Below are positions 26,249 to 34,540 of a stretch of DNA of 64,000 nt, piece by piece; positions within the stretch are counted from its first letter, which is position 1; each line of letters begins with the position of its first letter. A program made the position numbers and the translations under genes. Source of the stretch: Terriglobus albidus (GTDB taxonomy: Bacteria > Acidobacteriota > Terriglobia > Terriglobales > Acidobacteriaceae); contig NZ_JAGTAS010000027.1 of the NCBI RefSeq assembly GCF_025685425.1, forward strand, positions 1 to 64,000, in the 5' to 3' direction. The notes beneath the pieces were generated by a model. The model was not told where the DNA came from, searched no databases, and saw nothing but the letters and a program-made list of their open reading frames with translations.

Positions 26249-26722
26249 ATGAACGGTCACGAAAGATTCATGCAGCGCGCGATCGCGCTGGCAACCGAGA
26301 ACGTTCGCACTGGGCGCGGCGGTCCATTCGGATGTGTGGTGGTGAAGGATGGTGAGATCGTCGCCGAGGGCATGAATCTCGTCACCAGCACCAACGATCC
26401 CACAGCGCACGGCGAGGTGGTAGCCATTCGCCGCGCCTGCGAGAAGCTGGGGACGTTCTCGCTCGAAGGCTGCGAGGTCTACACCAGTTGCGAGCCCTGC
26501 CCCATGTGCCTGGCGGCGCTCTACTGGTCGCGATGCTCGGCGATCTACTACGGCAACACCGCGGCCGATGCGGCCGCAGTCGGATTTGACGACAGTTTTC
26601 TGTACGACGAGGTGAAGAAGCCGCTCGACCAGCGCGCTATTCCCATCCGTCAACTGCTGCACCATGAGGCGCTAGAAAGCTTCCGCGCCTGGACCGCAAG
26701 TGAAAAGAAGATCGACTACTAG
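26249..26722 (+). CDS. guaD: Guanine deaminase (cytidine-deaminase fold)
   Basis: Deaminates guanine to xanthine, feeding the urate pathway. The protein of about 157 residues is closely similar to the Bacillus GuaD type: NDPTAHGEVVAI (zinc His and catalytic Glu; HGE instead of the commoner HAE), TSCEPCPMC (zinc Cys pair), GFDDSFLYDE and the C-terminal SFRAW segment. ATG at 26249 matches the family start; a GTG at 26222 is the alternative. Neither has a clear ribosome site. It is divergent from allB, about 60 bases apart, so the two may share a control region. Confidence 0.88.
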   Translation: MNGHERFMQRAIALATENVRTGRGGPFGCVVVKDGEIVAEGMNLVTSTNDPTAHGEVVAIRRACEKLGTFSLEGCEVYTSCEPCPMCLAALYWSRCSAIYYGNTAADAAAVGFDDSFLYDEVKKPLDQRAIPIRQLLHHEALESFRAWTASEKKIDY

Positions 26723-26742
26723 TGACAGACTGACGAGAGAGT

Positions 26743-28014
26743 ATGGCGAAGACGAAGGTAGCAATTCTGGGATTCGGTACGGTGGGCGGCGGTGTAGCCG
26801 ATGTTCTGGCGGCGCGGCGGTTCTCGGACGTTGAAGTCACGCACGTCTACAACCGCGACTACGCGCGCAAGCTCTCGCGTCCGCAGGCGAAGAAGCTGCC
26901 CAAGACTGTGATCTGGACTGACGACATCAATGTCATCCTGAAGAGCGATGTCGATGTCGTTGTGGAGCTGATCGGCGGTCTGGAACCGATCGAAGGCTGG
27001 CTGAAGAAGGCCATCGCTGCCGGTAAGAGCGTGGTGACGGCCAATAAGCAGTTGATCGCCTATCGCGGCGCTGCGTTGGAGAAGCTGGCGGCGAAGAAGG
27101 GCGTCTCCTTGTTGTATGGCGCTGCCGTAGCCGGTGGCGTGCCTGTTATCCCGGGCGCGCTGCAGGGCATTGGCGGTGATGAGATCGTCAGGATCAGCGG
27201 CATTGTGAACGGCACCTGCAACTTCATCCTCAGTCACATGGAGCAGGGCGCCGAGTACGCCGAGGTGCTGGCCCAGGCGCAGAAGCTTGGTTATGCCGAA
27301 GCGAATCCGTCGGCCGATGTGGACGGCTATGACGCTCGCGCCAAGCTTTGCATTCTGTCGCGCGTTGCGATGCATGCCGAACTGAATCCCGATGAGGTGC
27401 CGACGCAGTCCATCAGCAAGGTCTCGGCGGTCGACTTCCACTATGCGAAGGAGCTTGGCTGCACCATCCGCCAGGTAAGCCGTGCCCAGGTCCAGGATGG
27501 CGTGGTGCACGCGCGTGTCGGCCCCATGGTGGTTCCGACCGAGTCGCCGATTGCGTGGAGCCACGGCACCCAGAATATGGTGGTGACCAGCGGCCGCTTC
27601 GGTGGCGATGTGGTCTTCAGCGGCCATGGCGCCGGAGCGCATCCTACGGCGGTTGCTGTCGTCAGTGATCTGCTTGCTGTCGCGCAGCAGTGCGATGTGG
27701 TGCATCAGCCGGTGCGGAAGCGCGCAGTGGTAGGCGAGTTCCTGGCCCCGCACTACCTGCGCTTCGTGGTGAGCGATAAGCCAGGCATTGTCTCCGCGAT
27801 TGCCGGAGCTCTGGCCAAGGTAGGCGCGAACATCGACTCCATCCTGCAACGCCCGGGTTATCCGAAAGATCGTCTGCCCTTTGTTGTAACCACCGAGCCC
27901 TGCCTGACGTCGGTGGTTGAGAGAGCGCTGCGTTCTATTGCCAAGATGGACTGCATGCTCGAAAAGCCGCTCTGCCTGCAGATGCTTCGCATCGAAGACA
28001 AAGCGGAAGACTAA
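26743..28014 (+). CDS. hom: Homoserine dehydrogenase
   Basis: NAD(P)-dependent reduction of aspartate semialdehyde to homoserine, for threonine and methionine synthesis. The 423-residue monofunctional enzyme has the Rossmann start GFGTVGGG, VELIGGLEP, VTANKQL, NGTCNFIL, a catalytic domain with ANPSADVDGYDARAK, and a C-terminal ACT domain (from about 340, RFVVSDKPGIVSAIAGAL) for feedback control by threonine. It starts 20 bases after guaD, so some read-through is possible, but no functional link is evident. Confidence 0.95.
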   Translation: MAKTKVAILGFGTVGGGVADVLAARRFSDVEVTHVYNRDYARKLSRPQAKKLPKTVIWTDDINVILKSDVDVVVELIGGLEPIEGWLKKAIAAGKSVVTANKQLIAYRGAALEKLAAKKGVSLLYGAAVAGGVPVIPGALQGIGGDEIVRISGIVNGTCNFILSHMEQGAEYAEVLAQAQKLGYAEANPSADVDGYDARAKLCILSRVAMHAELNPDEVPTQSISKVSAVDFHYAKELGCTIRQVSRAQVQDGVVHARVGPMVVPTESPIAWSHGTQNMVVTSGRFGGDVVFSGHGAGAHPTAVAVVSDLLAVAQQCDVVHQPVRKRAVVGEFLAPHYLRFVVSDKPGIVSAIAGALAKVGANIDSILQRPGYPKDRLPFVVTTEPCLTSVVERALRSIAKMDCMLEKPLCLQMLRIEDKAED

Positions 28015-28110
28015 CGACCTAGGCGTAGGGAATCGGTAAATGTGCCGATGTTCCGGGTGCCCCATATCTCGGCTGAGCCGAGATGTGGGCATTCGCGCAA
28101 CGCACGAATC

Positions 28111-28265
28111 GGTGGGAGCCGCAGGCTTCAGCCTGCGGATTTATAGGGCTTAAAAGAATTGGGCTTCAGCCCTGGGCCTTCTGTTTTGTTTACAGGAAAG
28201 CCCAGGGCTAAAGCCCGAAGGTTTATCTATCGCATACCAGCGGGCTGAAGCCCGCTGCTCCCACC
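28111..28265. repeat. Composite palindromic intergenic repeat (GGTGGGAGC family), full copy
   Basis: Same order of hairpin blocks as 17722-17869: GGTGGGAGCCGCAGGCTTCAGC, GGGCTTCAGCCCTGGGCC, the inverted CCCAGGGCTAAAGCCC, CGGGCTGAAGCCCG, GCTCCCACC. It is preceded by GGTGCCCCATATCTCGG with its inverse (28057-28090). It fills the gap between convergent hom and the DsrE-like gene. Confidence 0.8.
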
Positions 28266-28285
28266 CAAGTGGGACGACAGAGACC

Positions 28286-28738
28286 CTACTTCAACGACTT
28301 ATCATCCATCACCGTCCAACCCTCAGCCTTGCGCGCTGCAATCTCGCGTCCGCCGGAGGGAACGGTGCCAACACCTGTTTGCAACTGATCATCCGCCATC
28401 TTGTTGGAGCGCATCGACGCATGGCAGGCCACGAAGCTGACATCTTTCCCAACGGCGCTGGTCACGTCATTGCCCAGCGCACTCTTCTTATCCACCAGCT
28501 TCAGCCCATCACCGGTAGCCAGAATCTCGACGCGCGTGTCATAGGGCTTGGGGCTCGAAGCCATTAGATCGTTAGCCTTCTTCAGAGCAGCCTGCCAGTC
28601 CTCATGCTTGTCGGAGTGCACATGGATCAGAACACGCTGTGTCGGCTGGTTCTGAGGCGTGGCGGGTTGCTGTGCGATGAGACCTGCGGGAACGAGCAAC
28701 AGCGAAGAGAGACGGACGATCCAGCTACGGCGTGTCAT
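28286..28738 (-). CDS. Exported DsrE-like protein
   Basis: A 150-residue protein with a signal peptide (RRSWIVRLSSLLLVPAGLIA; the twin arginines could also suggest Tat). The mature part has the DsrE/DsrF-like fold pattern: RVLIHVHSD, VEILATGDGLKL, VSFVACHASM with one Cys, GVGTVPSGGREIAARKAEGW. Homologues are linked to sulfur-relay-type folds, but exported versions have no established role. ATG at 28738 has a GAGGG site; the TTG 15 bases upstream is less likely. It stands alone. Confidence 0.75.
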   Translation of the reverse strand: MTRRSWIVRLSSLLLVPAGLIAQQPATPQNQPTQRVLIHVHSDKHEDWQAALKKANDLMASSPKPYDTRVEILATGDGLKLVDKKSALGNDVTSAVGKDVSFVACHASMRSNKMADDQLQTGVGTVPSGGREIAARKAEGWTVMDDKSLK

Positions 28739-29040
28739 GGCAATTTCCCTCAATGATCAAAATTCGTGTGCCCCGAGTGTAGCCGAGACCCTGATTGAAT
28801 TGCTCGACCGCAACCATCGGTTTCTCTATCGAAGGCCTGGGTAGAGAAGCAGATCCCTTCGGGATGACAAAAAAACGAGGGCCACATTTGTGTTTCCTCT
28901 GTCATCCCGTCGCATCGCGGAGGAATCTGCGTTTCTCTTTCAGCAAGCCGTGAAACTCACCGGGGCCAATCAAACAATTCAACCAACCGAAACCATTCAA
29001 CTATTCAACCATTCCACCATTCAACTATCCTTTCCCTGCC
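28739..29040. other. Intergenic region with a palindromic repeat and a CATTCAAC tandem
   Basis: 28841-28940 holds an inverted pair of the GAAGCAGATCCCTTCGGGATGACA family. 28967-29030 is a degenerate short tandem of (A)TTCAAC(C/T)A units ending about ten bases before the GH92 start codon. No recognisable ribosome site lies before that start. Confidence 0.55.
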
Positions 29041-31302
29041 ATGAAATACCTCGCAGTCGCTCTTCTTGCCGTCTCCCCTCTCTTGTTCGCTCAGGCCAAG
29101 CCCTCCCCAACCGACGTGGTGCAATACGTCGATCCGTTGATCGGTAGTGAGAAGACTCCGGAGGGCTATGGCCGTACGCTGCCGCTGGTGGAGCCTCCCT
29201 TCGCCATGACCGGCTGGATTCCGCAGACGCGGCAGAACAAGATCAGTGTGCTCTCATATGAATGGCATGACACCACCATGTCGGGCTTCATGGGGACACA
29301 TCAGCCGGCGATGTGGATGGGCGACTTCGGCTATGTCACGGTCATTCCGCAAGTAGGCGGCGAGCTGCGCACCACGCCCGAAGCGCGTGCCATGAAGTTC
29401 CGCCATGAGGACGAGCAGTCGCATCCGGATATCTATCGCGTCACCCTCGATGCCGGCGAAGGCCAGACCCTCAAGGCCGAGATGACCGCGACAGAACACT
29501 GCGGCATGATGCACTTCCGTTTCCCGGCGAAAGGTGCAGCCCGCATCCTGGTCGAGGCTTCACGGCCCAACATCAACGGCTGGGCTGCGGTGGATGTCGC
29601 GAAGGGCGAGATCACGGGCTGGAACCCCCACCGCATGGACGCCCACCTGGGGCCGGGCAGCATGCCCAATGCCGGCGCTGCCGCGCTGCCCAACTTCAAA
29701 GGCTACTTCGTGGTGCAGTTCCGCAAGCTGCCCAAGGCGGGCGAGACCTACGGTAAGGATGCGAAGGACTATCGCGGCGCTTACGTTGAGTTCGCTCCCG
29801 GCGAGTTGGTCGAGCTGCGCGTAGGCACCTCGTTCATCAGCCTGGATCAGGCGCGTGCCAACCTGAAGGCCGAGATGCCGGATTGGAACTTCGAAGCACT
29901 GCAGCGGAAGCTGCACGCCACCTGGCAGGAGAAGCTGGGACATCTACAGGTGACGGGCGCGACGGACTCCGACAAGATCCGTCTCTACACTGCCTTCTAT
30001 CGCTCGCAGCTCTTCCCGCGCAACATGACGGAGGGTGGCCGCTACTACTCCGGTTTTGATGACAAAGTGCACGAAGGCACCAGTTACACGGCCTATTCGA
30101 TCTGGGATACCTTCCGCGCCGAGTGGAGCTGGCTCACCCTCACCTCTCCGGAACATATCGACGGTATGGTCACAGCCTTGCTGAACGACTACAAAGAGGG
30201 CGGCTGGATGCCCAAGTGGCCCAATCCCAGCTACACCAACATCATGATCGGCACCCACGCTGACTCGCTCGTCGCCGAGGCGATGCGCAAAGGCTTCCAC
30301 GGCTTCGACAAGCAGACCGCGTGGCAGGCCGCATGGAAAGACGCGACCGTGCCTCCGGATGGAGACACGACCCGCCGCTGGCTCGACCGCGAAGTCAAGA
30401 CTCCGTATGAGGCGCGTGCCGGCCTGACCTACTACAAGACGCTCGGCTATATCCCGGTCGACAAGATCGACGAAGCCGCCAGCCGCACCATTGAAGACAG
30501 CTACGACGACTGGTGCGTCGCGCAGATCGCCAAGATGCTCGGCAAAGACGCCGAGTACAAGGAACTGATGCAGCGCTCCCTCAATGCGCGCCATCTCTAC
30601 AACCCTGCCCGTCACCTGATGAATGGCAAGCGCAGCGACGGAAGCTGGGCGCCGATCAACGGCGGCGAAGGCGGCGACACGAATGCGAATCGTTCCATCG
30701 CCGGCTGGACTGAGGGCGATGCCTGGGTCTACACCTGGGGAGCCTTCCACGACCAGGCAGGCCTGATGGACCTGATGGGCGGCGCCGAGAACTACGCAAA
30801 GTATCTCGACCAGCACTTCGCCGGCGGCCACAACGACCATAACAACGAGCCCAGCCACCACTACGGCTATCTTTACGACTTCGCCGGCCAGCCCTGGAAG
30901 ACGCAGGAGCGCGTCCGCCAGATTGCCGCTGCCCACTACAAGACCGGGCCCGCGGGCCTGATCGGCGATGACGACTGTGGCCAGATGTCCGCCTGGTTCA
31001 TCTTCACCGCCATGGGGTTCTACCCCGTCAACGCCGCCAGCGGAGAGTACATGATCGGCTCACCGCTCTACCGCCAGATGAGCCTGAAGCTGGCCAATGG
31101 AAAGACCTTCACGGTACAGGCAGAAAACAACTCGGCAGAGAACCAGTACATCCAGTCCGCGACGATCGACGGCAAGCCGCTGACCGAACCGGTGCTGACG
31201 TGGGAACAGATTCAGGCAGGTGCGACGGTGAAGTTCGTGATGGGGCCGAAGCCATCACAATGGGGAAGCGCGTATCGGCCGAAGGCTGTGGCGGCGATGT
31301 GA
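29041..31302 (+). CDS. Exported GH92 alpha-mannosidase
   Basis: A 753-residue calcium-dependent exo-alpha-mannosidase (mostly alpha-1,2) for breakdown of N-glycan or fungal mannan. Signal peptide 1-17 (LLFAQA). Family features: VDPLIGS at the start, GFMGTHQPAMWMGDFG, WDTFRAEWSWLTL, GAENYAKYLDQHF, NNEPSHHYGYLYDFAG, and GDDDCGQMSAWFIFTAMGFYPV with the catalytic acid/base segment. Acts in the periplasm or outside. No glycan receptor or other glycoside hydrolase lies directly beside it. Confidence 0.93.
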   Translation: MKYLAVALLAVSPLLFAQAKPSPTDVVQYVDPLIGSEKTPEGYGRTLPLVEPPFAMTGWIPQTRQNKISVLSYEWHDTTMSGFMGTHQPAMWMGDFGYVTVIPQVGGELRTTPEARAMKFRHEDEQSHPDIYRVTLDAGEGQTLKAEMTATEHCGMMHFRFPAKGAARILVEASRPNINGWAAVDVAKGEITGWNPHRMDAHLGPGSMPNAGAAALPNFKGYFVVQFRKLPKAGETYGKDAKDYRGAYVEFAPGELVELRVGTSFISLDQARANLKAEMPDWNFEALQRKLHATWQEKLGHLQVTGATDSDKIRLYTAFYRSQLFPRNMTEGGRYYSGFDDKVHEGTSYTAYSIWDTFRAEWSWLTLTSPEHIDGMVTALLNDYKEGGWMPKWPNPSYTNIMIGTHADSLVAEAMRKGFHGFDKQTAWQAAWKDATVPPDGDTTRRWLDREVKTPYEARAGLTYYKTLGYIPVDKIDEAASRTIEDSYDDWCVAQIAKMLGKDAEYKELMQRSLNARHLYNPARHLMNGKRSDGSWAPINGGEGGDTNANRSIAGWTEGDAWVYTWGAFHDQAGLMDLMGGAENYAKYLDQHFAGGHNDHNNEPSHHYGYLYDFAGQPWKTQERVRQIAAAHYKTGPAGLIGDDDCGQMSAWFIFTAMGFYPVNAASGEYMIGSPLYRQMSLKLANGKTFTVQAENNSAENQYIQSATIDGKPLTEPVLTWEQIQAGATVKFVMGPKPSQWGSAYRPKAVAAM

Positions 31303-31355
31303 ACAACCTGCATGCTCCAACGGTCAGCCTTCGTTGGGGCATCCATATAACGGCC

Positions 31356-32288
31356 CTATTGCGTCTCCAGGGGCGTGTGATTTCGAACAGCATTTACAAC
31401 GTCTTTGATCGCCTGAATTACAAGATCGGGTCGATCGATCATGATGTAGTGTCCACTCTCAGGCGCGACTCGGGCTTGGCTATTGGAAGACATTGCAAGC
31501 AGTTGCTCTTCTGGAGTAATGAGTGGGCGTGGTGTTCGCAGAACGATGATGGGCTGCGCTTTCATCGGGAGAGGATCGTTCCCGGCCATTGCCTGTATCT
31601 CTGAGGTGCAGGCCTGGACGATTTCCATAGATTTGGTGGCGATCTCTGCTCCGCCAAGGCTTGCAGCCCATTGATGCAGTTCATAGTCTTTCCTGTCGAG
31701 CTTCTCGAAATGCCCTCTCCCTATGGTGGCACCCTCCGGGATCACATGAGGCGCTGGTGCGTTCTGCGGCGGTCCAAAGAGAGATGGGGGACCTGGAGGA
31801 AGGGATCTATGAACGATAAAAAATGCATGGTCCACCGTGACGATCCCGGCGACCTCCTGAGGGTATGTCCGCTCGAAGTAACGGGATACCAGTGCCCCCA
31901 GTGATTGCCCGACCATAACGTAAGGCCCGTGAATGTGGAGCGCCTTGAGCGCCTCGTGGACTTCGTTCACCCGTGTTGCACAGCTATCGACAGGCCCCCC
32001 TGCAGGTAAATGATCACTCCATGCGATGCCTGCGTGATCGTAGGTGCAGACCTGCGTAAACGAGGCAATGGCGGGCTGTACCAGGCCCCAATCGGACGAG
32101 TAGCCAGCTCCGGTGATGATGACTGCAGGTGAGCCTTTGCCGGTGCAGTAGACGTGCACGCGATATCCTCCGACATCTACGAGACGACCGAGAGGCGGTG
32201 GAGAGGGCAGCCGATCCATCGCCGGAGTGAGAGTGCAACAGAGGAATGCGAATAAAAGGGAATAAACGAAACGGAAGTCGCGGATCAT
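31356..32288 (-). CDS. Exported alpha/beta hydrolase
   Basis: A 310-residue alpha/beta-fold hydrolase. A signal peptide covers about residues 1-23. The oxyanion region is IITGAGYSS, the nucleophile elbow GQSLGA, an acid is expected before the late His in ESGHYIMID. Substrate unknown; esterase or lipase-like activity is the usual guess for this family. It is convergent with the GH92 gene, 50 bases away, and is followed upstream by a lactate permease gene on the same strand. Confidence 0.8.
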   Translation of the reverse strand: MIRDFRFVYSLLFAFLCCTLTPAMDRLPSPPPLGRLVDVGGYRVHVYCTGKGSPAVIITGAGYSSDWGLVQPAIASFTQVCTYDHAGIAWSDHLPAGGPVDSCATRVNEVHEALKALHIHGPYVMVGQSLGALVSRYFERTYPQEVAGIVTVDHAFFIVHRSLPPGPPSLFGPPQNAPAPHVIPEGATIGRGHFEKLDRKDYELHQWAASLGGAEIATKSMEIVQACTSEIQAMAGNDPLPMKAQPIIVLRTPRPLITPEEQLLAMSSNSQARVAPESGHYIMIDRPDLVIQAIKDVVNAVRNHTPLETQ

Positions 32289-32330
32289 CGGTAGCTCCGA
32301 ATACCACAGTATGGTTCTAGTTGGAAACCA

Positions 32331-33965
32331 CTACAGCCACCGCACGTGAAAGACATACACATACAACAGAGCCAGCAAGCCGATGACAGCCGCGAGCAGG
32401 ACGCTATGCCTCAACGTAAACCGGAAGAGCTTTGACTGGTCGTGCAGCGACATATTCGTTGCCGCGGCAGCGACGGCGATGGTCTGCAGGCTGATCATCT
32501 TGCCCATCACGCCGCCGGCGGAGTTGGCTGCGGCCATCAGCACGGCGTCGAGGCCGAGGCGGTTGGCTGTGACCTCCTGCAGGCTGCCGAAGAGGGCGTT
32601 GGCTGAGGTGTCCGAACCCGTAAGGAAGACGCCGAGCCAGCCCAGCAGTGCGCTGAAGAAGGGGAACAACACTCCGGTTGCTGCGAAGGCCAGGCCCAAT
32701 GTGGCGGTGGCTCCGCAGTAGTTCATCAGAAAGGCCATCGCCAGCACTGAGGTGACGGTTACGGTAGGCAGCGCAAGTGTGCGTACGACCGAGACGATAA
32801 TGCGGAGGAACTCCATCGGCCGCACCCGCAGCAGCAGGGCAGAGAGCACCGTTGCCGTCATGCAGGAGGTGCCGGAGGCGGAGAACCAGTTCAGGTTGAA
32901 GACCGCCGGATACGGTGCGGCCTTCGCAACCAGCGGCGGCATGCGTAGCACCATGTTGTGCAGATAGGGCCAGGGGATCAGGATGCTGCCGCGGTTCAGC
33001 AGCTTCTGAAAGGGCTGATAGCCCCAGAGCAGCACGCAGAGCACCAGCAGGCCGTAGGGCATCCAGGCAACGAAGATCTGGCTGGCGGTGTAGCCGTTTG
33101 TGGTCGTCGTATCCGCGATGTCACCAGGGTGCAGATAGGAGGTGTCCTGCTCCGTGCGGCGGAAGCGAATCACAACGATAAGGGCAAGGATCGCCGTCAG
33201 CGACGCGAGGATGTCGGTGAGCTGCGGTCCGATGTAGTGCGAGACGCTCCATTGCACTGATGCGAACGCGACTCCACCGGCGAGGCATGGCAGCCAGACT
33301 CCTGCAAAACCGACGCGGCCCCACATGGAGAGGATCAGGTAGGCGGGCAGGATGAACGAGACAGGTGCGCAGAAGCTGCCGACCGCTCCGCTGAGCTTGT
33401 CGAGGGGCAGGCCGGTGATGCCGGCAAGCGTGACCACCGGAATGCCAATCGATCCGAAGGCGACCGGTCCCGTATTGGCCAGCAGGCAGATGGCGGCTGC
33501 GGTGAAGGCGGAGAAGCCCAGGCCGGTCAACATGGTCGCCGCGATGGCTACCGGGGCTCCAAAGCCGGCGGCGCCTTCGAGAAAGGCTCCGAAGGCGAAG
33601 GCGATCAGCAGGGCCTGCAGCCGCAGGTCAGGGGTCAGGCGGCTGATGGAATCCTTAATGATGTCGAACTTGCCGGTCGACTCCGTAATGCGAAAGAGGG
33701 CAATCGCCCAGAAGATGATCCACGAGATGGGGAAGAGGCCGAAGGCCGCTCCGTGTGCCGCGGCGCTGAGGGCTTGCAGCGCGGGCATGTGATATCCCCC
33801 GATGGCCAGCACGAAGGTCACGGTCAGTCCCGACAGACCCGCCATCCACGATGGTTTGCGCAGAACGCCCAGCAGAAGCAACAAGGTGAAGATCGGGAGA
33901 GCAGCGAGAGCGGCCGACCAGCCGAGTCCCAGGTGATAGAGCAGATAGTCCTGCGGCCACGGCAT
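32331..33965 (-). CDS. lctP: L-lactate permease family transporter
   Basis: A 544-residue inner-membrane protein with about 12-14 hydrophobic segments, of the LctP/LldP family that imports L-lactate and related hydroxyacids with protons. The conserved stretch FGAFLEGAAGFGAPVAIAA and NTGPVAFGSIGIPV are diagnostic, as is the late GVFLTGSDTSANALFG. The usual partner lactate dehydrogenase genes (lldEFG) are not in the window. Starts at an ATG with no close upstream gene; repeat copy 4 lies 48 bases upstream. Confidence 0.93.
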   Translation of the reverse strand: MPWPQDYLLYHLGLGWSAALAALPIFTLLLLLGVLRKPSWMAGLSGLTVTFVLAIGGYHMPALQALSAAAHGAAFGLFPISWIIFWAIALFRITESTGKFDIIKDSISRLTPDLRLQALLIAFAFGAFLEGAAGFGAPVAIAATMLTGLGFSAFTAAAICLLANTGPVAFGSIGIPVVTLAGITGLPLDKLSGAVGSFCAPVSFILPAYLILSMWGRVGFAGVWLPCLAGGVAFASVQWSVSHYIGPQLTDILASLTAILALIVVIRFRRTEQDTSYLHPGDIADTTTTNGYTASQIFVAWMPYGLLVLCVLLWGYQPFQKLLNRGSILIPWPYLHNMVLRMPPLVAKAAPYPAVFNLNWFSASGTSCMTATVLSALLLRVRPMEFLRIIVSVVRTLALPTVTVTSVLAMAFLMNYCGATATLGLAFAATGVLFPFFSALLGWLGVFLTGSDTSANALFGSLQEVTANRLGLDAVLMAAANSAGGVMGKMISLQTIAVAAAATNMSLHDQSKLFRFTLRHSVLLAAVIGLLALLYVYVFHVRWL

Positions 33966-34013
33966 GCGAGTGTCGGCTCACGAAGTGGAGTATGGAACGC
34001 TTCCGCGCCATGG

Positions 34014-34129
34014 TAGAGCATTTTCCCTGTTGTTGGGTATCCCGGAAGGGATGTGCAGCGGCGTTTTCATTGCGGAAAACGCCCATAGATGCGGAAGCCC
34101 TACTCTACACCTACAGGGAAAATGCTCTA
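34014..34129. repeat. Inverted-repeat element, copy 4 (opposite orientation)
   Basis: A 116-bp copy of the element at 1650 in reverse orientation, with intact 17-bp termini and the inner hairpin (GGCGTTTTC ... GAAAACGCC). It lies upstream of the lactate permease gene. Confidence 0.85.
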
Positions 34130-34483
34130 CGGGGAGGCGTTTGGAGTGGTCAAACGGATGGGAGGGAAAGTGATCTGGGTGCCCCACATACCGGGGTCCC
34201 CAACGAACTCTGTTCGTTGGGGTAGATACGCGACGCTTATGTGGGTTGTTCGAGCGAAGCTCGAATTGTCTTTTTGTTTGTCATTTCGTAGCGACCGAAG
34301 GGAGCGGAGAAATCTGCTTCTCTACCGAAGATCTCTGGCGGGACGATAAAAGCAGGTCCTTCACTTTGTTCAGGATGACAAGCGAAGGACGGTTCGCGCG
34401 GAGCGCGAATGCCCAAATCTCGGCGTCGCCGAGATTTGGGGCACCCAGTGTCGTCTCACCGGACCTTCTTACCCGGCGTCTTC

Positions 34484-34525
34484 TTAAATAAAAAGCGGAT
34501 GTGCCGGTAAGCACATCCGCTTTTT
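34484..34525 (-). terminator. Rho-independent terminator of the second Oar-like receptor gene
   Basis: A perfect 15-bp stem (AAAAAGCGGATGTGC and its reverse complement) around a 6-base loop, with T runs on both sides. It lies 15 bases past the receptor stop on the minus strand. Confidence 0.9.
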
Positions 34526-34540
34526 GGTTCAGGATTGTTG

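Larger units (their letters stand above)
33966..34540. other. Repeat-filled region between lctP and a receptor gene
   Basis: 575 bases. It holds repeat copy 4 (34014-34129), a GGTGCCCCACATACCGGGGTCC/GTTCGTTGGGGTA block (34168-34250), a TGTCATTTCGTAGCG ... TTCAGGATGACA palindromic block (34278-34380), a CCCAAATCTCGGC hairpin block (34408-34447) and the terminator at 34490. No gene seen. Confidence 0.65.

Noticed and set aside
26719-28092. Long open frame antisense to hom (457 codons)
   Set aside because: It mirrors the hom gene, which has complete motifs; in high-GC DNA such shadows are expected, and the antisense translation is His/Arg-rich without domains.
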